DNA from: Chloroflexota bacterium
GTDB lineage: Bacteria; Chloroflexota; Anaerolineae; Thermoflexales; Thermoflexaceae
NCBI GenBank assembly: GCA_030550075.1
Contig: JAUQQB010000053.1
Span: 1-11,461 of the forward strand
Length of the DNA stretch: 11,461 nt
Reading direction: 5' to 3'
Shown here: in pieces, positions 7,143-11,461 of the stretch
Numbering within the stretch: the stretch's first letter is position 1
Layout of the letters: each line of letters begins with the position of its first letter
Notes under the pieces: generated by a model
What the model was told of the DNA's origin: nothing
The model's input: only the letters and a program-made list of their open reading frames with translations
Databases searched by the model: none
Program-made: the position numbers and the translations under genes

Positions 7143-7171
7143 ATTATAGGGAGGGGCGGATTGGAAGGCAA
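7143..7171 (-). promoter_or_regulatory. Sigma70-type promoter of secD
   Basis: Reading the minus strand, TTGCCT (7171-7166) is followed by a 17-bp spacer and a perfect TATAAT (7148-7143). Transcription would begin near 7136, leaving a leader of about 34 nt before the secD ATG at 7102. Perfect -10, reasonable -35 (4 of 6) and ideal spacing make this the best promoter in the window. It probably drives secD and, across the 166-bp gap, secF. Confidence 0.72.
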
Positions 7172-7305
7172 GCCCTGCATGTGGTTCCCCGCATGGGAGC
7201 CACAGGGAGGGAGGGGCAAGCCGCCTTACCCTGAGCTAAAATGATTCGGGCCTGCCTAGTTTTTGTTTTATGGACTGATGAAAGCCGACGGCTCCACCCC
7301 CTGAG

Positions 7306-7346
7306 ATCCCCCTTACCCACGGCCCGGAGGGCCGGGGGAGGGGGAT
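7306..7346. repeat. GC-rich palindrome 1
   Basis: ATCCCCCT (7306-7313) is complementary to AGGGGGAT (7339-7346), and CGGCCC/GGGCCG forms an inner 6-bp stem with a GGA loop. The arms are interrupted by a few unpaired bases. The form resembles the palindromic intergenic repeats found in many bacteria; no T-run follows. Confidence 0.55.
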
Positions 7347-7353
7347 GGAAAAT

Positions 7354-7393
7354 CTGGGGGGGCAGGCGCCGAGGGTGCCCGGCTCTCCCCCAG
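7354..7393. repeat. GC-rich palindrome 2
   Basis: CTGGGG (7354-7359) pairs with CCCCAG (7388-7393), and inside it GGGCA (7360-7364) pairs with TGCCC (7376-7380). It follows palindrome 1 by only 7 bp, suggesting a paired-hairpin element. Confidence 0.45.
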
Positions 7394-7439
7394 GGGATTG
7401 GGCCGAGGGCTGGAGGGGCCTGTGAGGAAGCGGCGAAAC

Positions 7440-7468
7440 GGAGGGGGAGAACCCGTTTCTTCCCCTCC
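7440..7468. repeat. Purine/pyrimidine hairpin 3
   Basis: GGAGGGGGAGAA (7440-7451) pairs with TTCTTCCCCTCC (7457-7468): 12 pairs with one G-U and a 5-nt loop. It lies 56 bp before the permease start. A motif like the 3' end of the dispersed repeat (TAACCGCGCAATTC) follows at 7477-7490. Confidence 0.5.
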
Positions 7469-7524
7469 CGGAAGGTTAACCGCGCAATTCAACCTGCCAT
7501 CATCTGTGGCGTGGAGTATGACCG

Positions 7525-9243
7525 ATGCGGCGCTTCTTCGGCGCGTTCATTCCGATCCGCCTCGCCCTGACCGGGGCGGACATCGTGATCCTGTTGCTGT
7601 TAGTCACCCTCCTGGTGCTGGGGATGACCCTGGCCGTCCGGGCCCCGGCGGCCATCTCCGGGCCTGCGATCCGACTGGACCCGGAGGTCCTTCCTTACTA
7701 CGCGGTCCGCTCCCTTCTGCGTATGGCGGCCGCCTACGCCCTGTCTCTTCTGTTCTCGCTCACGGTGGGATATGTGGCGGCCACGCAACGCTGGGCCGGG
7801 GCTGTGATCCTGCCGGTGCTGGATGTCCTGCAATCCGTCCCCATCCTCTCGTTCCTCCCGGTAGTCGCCCTCTCCCTCACGGCGATCCTGCCTGAGGATA
7901 TCGCCGTTGAGCTCGCCTCCATCATCCTGATTTTCACCAGCCAGGTCTGGAACCTGACCTTCAGCTTCTATCAGGCGATGATCACGATCCCGGCGGATCT
8001 TCGAGAGGCCGCCCAGATCTTCCGGCTGAACCCCTGGCTGCGTTTCCGACACGTGGAGCTCCCTTACGCAGCCATCCCCCTGATCTGGAACAGCATGATG
8101 AGCTGGGCCGGCGGCTGGTTCTTCCTGATGGCCGCGGAGACCTTCACCGTCGGCGCCCGGGACTTCCGGCTGATCGGACTGGGGACCTACCTGCAGTTCG
8201 CTGCGGAACAGGGGGATCTGCGGGCCCTGGCCTGGGGGCTGGGGACCCTGGTGGGGGTCATCGTGGGAATGGATCAGCTGCTCTGGCGCCCGTTGCTGGC
8301 CTGGGCGGATAAGTTCCGGCTGGAGATGGTGGAGAGCGACGAGGCGCCTTCCTCCTGGCTTTATGATCTGTGGCAGAGGGCCACACTGTCCGAATGGTTC
8401 AGCGAGCGGATCTGGAATCCCCTGCTGGAGCGGGTGGACGCCACGCTGGGACGCCTGAGTGCACAGCTCGCCGCCCGTCCGGCGTTGAACCCGATCCCGG
8501 CCTGGGTTTTCCTGCTCCCGCTGGCGGTTATCGCCGGCCTCGGATTCGCCCACGGGTTCCAGATGGCGCTCCGTCTGTTAAGCGCACTGCCCCTATCCAG
8601 CGTGCCCCTGCTTGGGCTCTCGACTCTCGCTTCCATGGCTCGCGTCCTCATCGCTCAGCTCATCGCCCTGGTCTGGACGGTTCCCCTGGGGGTGGCTGTG
8701 GGGATGAATCGGTCGCTGGCCGCGCGGATCCAGCCCCTCATTCAGGTCGTCGCCTCCATTCCGGCAACCGCGCTGTTCCCCGTGATCCTGCTCTTCCTGC
8801 TCCGCGTTCCGATGGGGATCGAGCTGGCCGCCGTTGCCCTTATGCTGATGGGGACTCAGTGGTATCTCCTCTTCAACGTCATCGCCGGCGCCTCTGCCAT
8901 TCCCCGCGATCTGATCTTCACCACCGAGATCCTGGGGGTTCAAGGCCTGGAACGATGGCGGGTGCTCATCCTGCCGGCCATCTTTCCGTATCTCATCACC
9001 GGCCTGATCACGGCCAGCGGGGGGGCATGGAACGCAACGATCGTGGCGGAGTATGTCGAGTTCGCCGGGCAGGCCCATACCACACTGGGGTTGGGAGCGC
9101 TGATCGCTCAGGCGACCGGGCATGGGGACTATCCCATGTTGCTGGCTGCCACCCTGACGATGATCCTCACCGTGGCCGCTTTCAACCGTCTGGTCTGGCG
9201 GCGTCTTTATGCGCTGGCGGCGGAGCGCTTCCGGATCGATTAG
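7525..9243 (+). CDS. Duplicated ABC transporter permease, anion (NitT/TauT-like) type
   Basis: This 572-residue membrane protein contains two permease units in one chain, so a single copy could form a complete pore. Unit 1 spans about 15-260, with an EAA-type ATPase-docking loop at about 160-185 (REAAQIFRLNPW). Unit 2 spans about 325-560, with a matching loop at about 467-492 (TEILGVQGLERWR). A charged cytoplasmic linker joins them at about 262-320. The arrangement matches the family described as a duplicated permease component of anion-type ABC systems (COG4986), related to the nitrate/taurine permeases. GGAG at 7513-7516, 8 nt upstream, supports the start. Unusually, neither an ATP-binding subunit nor a solute-binding protein gene lies next to it: secD diverges upstream, and an epimerase follows 197 bp downstream. 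The permease fold is clear; the substrate is not known. Confidence 0.85.
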   Translation: MRRFFGAFIPIRLALTGADIVILLLLVTLLVLGMTLAVRAPAAISGPAIRLDPEVLPYYAVRSLLRMAAAYALSLLFSLTVGYVAATQRWAGAVILPVLDVLQSVPILSFLPVVALSLTAILPEDIAVELASIILIFTSQVWNLTFSFYQAMITIPADLREAAQIFRLNPWLRFRHVELPYAAIPLIWNSMMSWAGGWFFLMAAETFTVGARDFRLIGLGTYLQFAAEQGDLRALAWGLGTLVGVIVGMDQLLWRPLLAWADKFRLEMVESDEAPSSWLYDLWQRATLSEWFSERIWNPLLERVDATLGRLSAQLAARPALNPIPAWVFLLPLAVIAGLGFAHGFQMALRLLSALPLSSVPLLGLSTLASMARVLIAQLIALVWTVPLGVAVGMNRSLAARIQPLIQVVASIPATALFPVILLFLLRVPMGIELAAVALMLMGTQWYLLFNVIAGASAIPRDLIFTTEILGVQGLERWRVLILPAIFPYLITGLITASGGAWNATIVAEYVEFAGQAHTTLGLGALIAQATGHGDYPMLLAATLTMILTVAAFNRLVWRRLYALAAERFRID

Positions 9244-9252
9244 CGCAACACC

Positions 9253-9273
9253 GGGGCGAAATATTTTCACCCC
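9253..9273. repeat. Palindromic GGGGCGAAA-type hairpin
   Basis: GGGG (9253-9256) pairs with CCCC (9270-9273), and GAAA (9258-9261) pairs with TTTC (9265-9268) around a TAT loop, with one C/A mismatch. It lies 9 bp after the permease stop. Palindromes of the type GGGGCGAA...TTCGCCCC are common dispersed intergenic elements in several bacterial groups, and this looks like a slightly decayed copy. It could serve as a 3' end structure, but no T-run follows. Confidence 0.45.
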
Positions 9274-9294
9274 TACCGGGGGAAGGATTCGTGA

Positions 9295-9355
9295 CCTCCC
9301 GGAAACGGGTCTCAATCCCGGGGCTATCCTCCCCGGGATCCGGGAGGAGAGACCC
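9295..9355 (+). other. Candidate structured RNA with crossing stems upstream of the epimerase
   Basis: Three perfect complementary pairs are visible. P1 is CCTCCCGG (9295-9302) with CCGGGAGG (9340-9347). P2 is ATCCCGGGG (9315-9323) with CCCCGGGAT (9331-9339), with a 7-nt loop. P3 is GGGTCTC (9307-9313) with GAGACCC (9349-9355). P1 and P2 stack end to end on the 3' side. P3 crosses P1, so the RNA would either form a pseudoknot or switch between two folds. It lies 86 bp upstream of the epimerase start. The pairing is observed; a regulatory function is inferred, and a palindromic repeat element is an alternative. Confidence 0.45.
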
Positions 9356-9423
9356 CATTGCTCGAAAATCGATATGAGCCGGGCTCTTCTGCCTTTCAAA
9401 GGGAATACGCAGACCACCAGTGG

Positions 9424-9430
9424 AAGGAGG
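9424..9430 (+). promoter_or_regulatory. Ribosome binding site of the epimerase gene
   Basis: AAGGAGG lies 10 nt before the ATG at 9441 and fixes that start. An in-frame alternative start at 9420 would lie upstream of this site and add seven residues. Confidence 0.8.
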
Positions 9431-9440
9431 CGAGCGACCC

Positions 9441-10388
9441 ATGACCACTCTGGCTCTCACCGGGGCATCCGGCTATATCGGCCAGCGGTTGATCCGGATC
9501 CTGGCGGAAGCGCCGGAGATCGATCGCATCCTGGCCCTGGATATCCGTCCCCTTCCCTTTCAACACGAGAAGATCATCTTTGTTCGCCACGATGTCACCC
9601 GTCCGATGACGGATCTTTTTATCGAACATCAGGTGCGTATCGCCGCGCATCTGGCCTTCATCGTTGATCCCACTCATGATCGGGAATATGAACGCCGGGT
9701 CAACATAGGTGGCACGAAAAATTTCCTGGATGCATGCCATGCCGTCCGGGTTGAAGCCCTTCTGGTTTCCAGCAGCGCCACGGTTTATGGGGCCCGGGCG
9801 GACAATCCGCCCCTGATCCCTGAGACGGCGCCTTTGCAGGGGAGGCCGGGTTTCCCTTATGTGGAGGACAAGCTGGCCCAGGAGGAACTGGCGGCCCGTT
9901 ATGCTCATGAACATCCCGAGTGTCGCGTTCTGGTGACCCGGGCTTCCATCGTCGTCGGGCCTCACATGAACAATTTCATGTCCCGCTACTTCACCCGTCC
10001 TCTCGCCTTTGTCGTCCGGGGCGCAAACCCGCCCATGCCTCTCGTCCACGAGGACGACACGGCACGGGCGACCGCGCACATCCTTCTGCAGGCGCCGCCC
10101 GGCGCTTACAACATCAACGCGCCCACCCCGGTCCCCTTGCGAGACATCATAACCCGGGTCAACGCCCGCGTTATTGCCCTCCCACCCGGGGTTCTCTACC
10201 CTCTGGCGGCCGTCGGCTGGAAACTCCGCCTGCGTTTCATCACCGAGGCGCCCCCTGCCATCCTGGATTACATCCGCTATCCCTGGGTGGCGGATGGCAG
10301 CAAGGTCACGCGCGTGACGGATTTCCGATACCAGTATGATGGATACAGCGCTCTTGAAGCTTTCCTGGTTGCCCGCAGGCACCCTTAA
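9441..10388 (+). CDS. NAD-dependent epimerase/dehydratase family protein (extended SDR)
   Basis: This 315-residue cytoplasmic oxidoreductase has an N-terminal Rossmann fold. The dinucleotide motif is TGASGYIG (7-14), and Asp34 at the end of the second strand suggests NAD(H) preference. The catalytic set is present: SSSATVYG (110-117) supplies the Ser/Thr, and Tyr140-x-x-x-Lys144 is the active-site pair. NIGGTKNFLDAC (88-99) is the conserved helix of extended SDRs. The C-terminal substrate part (about 170-315) is divergent, so the substrate (nucleotide sugar, sterol-like or other) cannot be read from sequence. Length is typical. AAGGAGG supports the start. It lies 197 bp after the duplicated permease and 123 bp before the SCP2::E1-alpha gene on the same strand. 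A functional link to the latter is possible but unproven. UDP-glucose 4-epimerase-like sugar modification is the default guess. Confidence 0.88.
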   Translation: MTTLALTGASGYIGQRLIRILAEAPEIDRILALDIRPLPFQHEKIIFVRHDVTRPMTDLFIEHQVRIAAHLAFIVDPTHDREYERRVNIGGTKNFLDACHAVRVEALLVSSSATVYGARADNPPLIPETAPLQGRPGFPYVEDKLAQEELAARYAHEHPECRVLVTRASIVVGPHMNNFMSRYFTRPLAFVVRGANPPMPLVHEDDTARATAHILLQAPPGAYNINAPTPVPLRDIITRVNARVIALPPGVLYPLAAVGWKLRLRFITEAPPAILDYIRYPWVADGSKVTRVTDFRYQYDGYSALEAFLVARRHP

Positions 10389-10454
10389 ATTCGCCCGGCC
10401 GTATTTCAGGACGACCCTGGCCTGCCCCCCAAATCGGTCATCAACCGGGCGATA

Positions 10455-10482
10455 GGAGCAGCGTCCGGCGAGAAGCCGCTCC
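10455..10482 (+). other. Hairpin in the leader of the SCP2::E1-alpha gene
   Basis: GGAGC (10455-10459) pairs with GCTCC (10478-10482), with a further GC/GC pair past one mismatch. It ends 18 bp before the gene's Shine-Dalgarno. The first arm resembles a Shine-Dalgarno but is not placed for any start. The role is unknown. Confidence 0.3.
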
Positions 10483-10500
10483 TGAACATGTTCGCTCCAG

Positions 10501-10507
10501 AGGAGGG
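10501..10507 (+). promoter_or_regulatory. Ribosome binding site deciding the start of the fusion gene
   Basis: AGGAGGG lies 4-5 nt before the ATG at 10512. The alternative in-frame ATG at 10488 has no purine-rich site, so 10512 is preferred. The site lies upstream of the SCP2-like part, which shows that this domain is the true N-terminus of the product. Confidence 0.8.
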
Positions 10508-10511
10508 CGAA

Positions 10512-11461
10512 ATGGGCGTGTTTCGATCCACGCAGGAACTGTATGCGGTCATGGGGGCTCTCTTCGACCGCCTGAAAGAAGATCCGGAGATCGTAGCCCG
10601 TCTCCTGGAAGGGAACCTGGTCGTGCGCTTCCGCTGGCACGACCCGGAAGGGGAAGTCACCATCGATCTTCGTCGCGCCCCCATTACCTATACGTTCGGA
10701 CCCTCAGACCTGCCCGCGGATGTGGAGATGGAGCAGTCGGCCGATGTGGCGCATCGGTTCTGGCTGGGTGAGCTGCAGGTGCCCCGGGCCATCGCCACCC
10801 GGCAGGTGATCGCCAGGGGATCGGTGGCCAAGGCCCTTCGATTGCTGCCCGCGATCCGCCCGGCCTTTGCGGTTTACCGGGAGGTGTTGAAGGAGCTGGG
10901 TCGCGAGGACCTCCTCTCGCCATCCCCGCCGGCCTTTCCGCGTTCCGGAATCCGGGGCTGGTGGCGCCGTCTCCGGAAGCGCCTGAGCGGTCTTCGTCCG
11001 GAACCTCGCCCGGCTGCTGTGGATTTCACGGCCCTGAACCGTCATTTCATTCCCCTGGTGGAAGGGGAGGCCACGCCGATCCTGCCATCTCCCGTTTCGC
11101 CTTCGCTTCCCACGGATCTCCCGGCGTTGAAGCGGGAGATGCTGCGCCGGATGCTGCTGATCCGGGCCTTTGAGGAACATCTAAGCCGCGCCTTCGCGCA
11201 GGGCCGCCTGCCCACTGAGGCCATCCATCTTTCCATTGGCCAGGAGGCTGTCGCCGTGGGGGCTTGCTTCGCGCTTCAGCCGACCGATCTCATGGCCACC
11301 ACCCATCGCGGTCATGGGCATATGATCGCCAAGGGCGCGGATGTGGATGGCATGATGGCCGAGATTTACGGACGGGCGACAGGCCTGTGTAAGGGCAAAG
11401 GGGGGTCCATGCACGTGACGGACGCGCGGGTCGGCGCGCTGGGGGCCAACGGCATCGTCGG
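10512..11461 (+). CDS. SCP2-like domain fused to dehydrogenase E1-alpha (TPP enzyme), partial at 3' end
   Basis: The frame stays open from 10512 to the window edge (316 codons); the C-terminus lies outside. Residues about 5-128 resemble the SCP2 lipid-binding fold: an initial helix pair, a sheet with VTIDLRRAPITYTFG (49-63), ADVEMEQSADVAHRFWLGEL (69-88), then a GSVAKALRLLP helix (103-113). A basic, proline-rich linker follows (about 130-200), including RGWWRRLRKR (148-157). From about residue 203 the protein is a thiamine-diphosphate E1-alpha subunit of the pyruvate/acetoin/branched-chain dehydrogenase type. It shows LLIRAFEEHL, HLSIGQEAVAVG (239-250), THRGHGHMIAKG (264-275) and GKGGSMHV (295-302). 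E1-alpha normally decarboxylates a 2-oxoacid with an E1-beta partner; the GDG cofactor motif should lie downstream. The E1-alpha call is firm. The SCP2 call is from pattern recognition, slightly less firm. Confidence 0.85.
   Translation, partial: MGVFRSTQELYAVMGALFDRLKEDPEIVARLLEGNLVVRFRWHDPEGEVTIDLRRAPITYTFGPSDLPADVEMEQSADVAHRFWLGELQVPRAIATRQVIARGSVAKALRLLPAIRPAFAVYREVLKELGREDLLSPSPPAFPRSGIRGWWRRLRKRLSGLRPEPRPAAVDFTALNRHFIPLVEGEATPILPSPVSPSLPTDLPALKREMLRRMLLIRAFEEHLSRAFAQGRLPTEAIHLSIGQEAVAVGACFALQPTDLMATTHRGHGHMIAKGADVDGMMAEIYGRATGLCKGKGGSMHVTDARVGALGANGIV

Larger units (their letters stand above)
7103..7524. other. Divergent intergenic region with three GC-rich hairpins
   Basis: This 422-bp gap separates secD (leftward) from the duplicated permease (rightward). 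Besides the secD promoter it holds three successive inverted repeats: 7306-7346, 7354-7393 and 7440-7468. A TAAAAT at 7237-7242 could be a -10 for the rightward gene, but no matching -35 is visible. Open frames here (for example 7241-7570 plus) are low-complexity, Gly/Arg-rich and have no good start site, so I see no gene. Confidence 0.6.

Noticed and set aside
7103..7219. Upstream start for secD
   Set aside because: It would place the start upstream of the TATAAT promoter and add 39 residues before the first membrane helix; the ATG at 7102 fits far better.
7241..7570. Small plus-strand frame in the divergent intergenic region
   Set aside because: It runs through the GC-rich hairpins, is Gly/Arg-rich, has no ribosome binding site and overlaps the permease start.
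7600..8553. Minus-strand open frame opposite the duplicated permease
   Set aside because: It is Gln/Gly/Arg-rich with no hydrophobic or conserved pattern, a shadow of the permease gene.
9307..9355. Intrinsic terminator of the duplicated permease gene
   Set aside because: The stems are strong but are followed by CATTGCTCG rather than a T-run.
9396..10640. Minus-strand open frame (414 codons) opposite the epimerase
   Set aside because: It is antisense to a gene with intact Rossmann and catalytic motifs, and I recognise no domain in it.
11139..11461. Separate E1-alpha gene starting at an internal ATG
   Set aside because: The only purine-rich stretch touches the ATG directly. The upstream frame is open and has its own good Shine-Dalgarno, so a fused product is the simpler reading.

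Overview
This window looks like chromosomal DNA from a GC-rich bacterium, most likely a thermophilic member of the Chloroflexota (Anaerolineae/Thermoflexus-like). That placement is an inference. It rests on the GC-rich codon use, a Thr/Pro-rich low-complexity insert in SecD, strong Shine-Dalgarno sites and the mix of gene families. I see no rRNA, tRNA, transposase, phage gene or CRISPR array.

Layout. (1) 150-3607, plus strand: a tight potA-potB-potC operon for a polyamine-type ABC importer. The genes are 9 bp apart or overlap by 4 bp. No substrate-binding protein is in view, and both permeases carry unusual N-terminal membrane extensions. (2) 3718-4500, plus: a membrane-anchored, divergent N-acetylmuramoyl-L-alanine amidase (Amidase_3). 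(3) A near-perfect bidirectional terminator at 4499-4539 separates it from the convergent minus-strand pair secD (7102-5684) and secF (5517-4588). These are the accessory subunits of the Sec translocon, with a recognisable sigma70-type promoter in front of secD. A 166-bp gap between the two genes holds a second copy of a repeat also found in front of potA. (4) 7103-7524: a 422-bp divergent intergenic region with the secD promoter and three successive GC-rich hairpins. (5) 7525-9243, plus: a duplicated (two-domain) ABC permease of the anion/NitT-TauT type with no ATPase or binding protein next to it. (6) 9244-9440: a structured intergenic region with a palindromic repeat-like hairpin and a set of crossing complementary segments. 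(7) 9441-10388, plus: an NAD-dependent epimerase/dehydratase (extended SDR). (8) 10512 to the window end, plus: an open frame, cut by the window edge, that joins an SCP2-like lipid-binding domain through a basic, proline-rich linker to a pyruvate/acetoin dehydrogenase E1-alpha-type thiamine-diphosphate enzyme.

How they work together. The first part is membrane and envelope housekeeping: polyamine uptake, peptidoglycan cleavage, protein export and small-anion uptake. These are separate transcription units rather than one pathway. The SCP2::E1-alpha fusion is the most unusual object here. Next come the N-terminally extended PotB/PotC pair, the 39-bp dispersed repeat, and the possible switch or pseudoknot RNA upstream of the epimerase.
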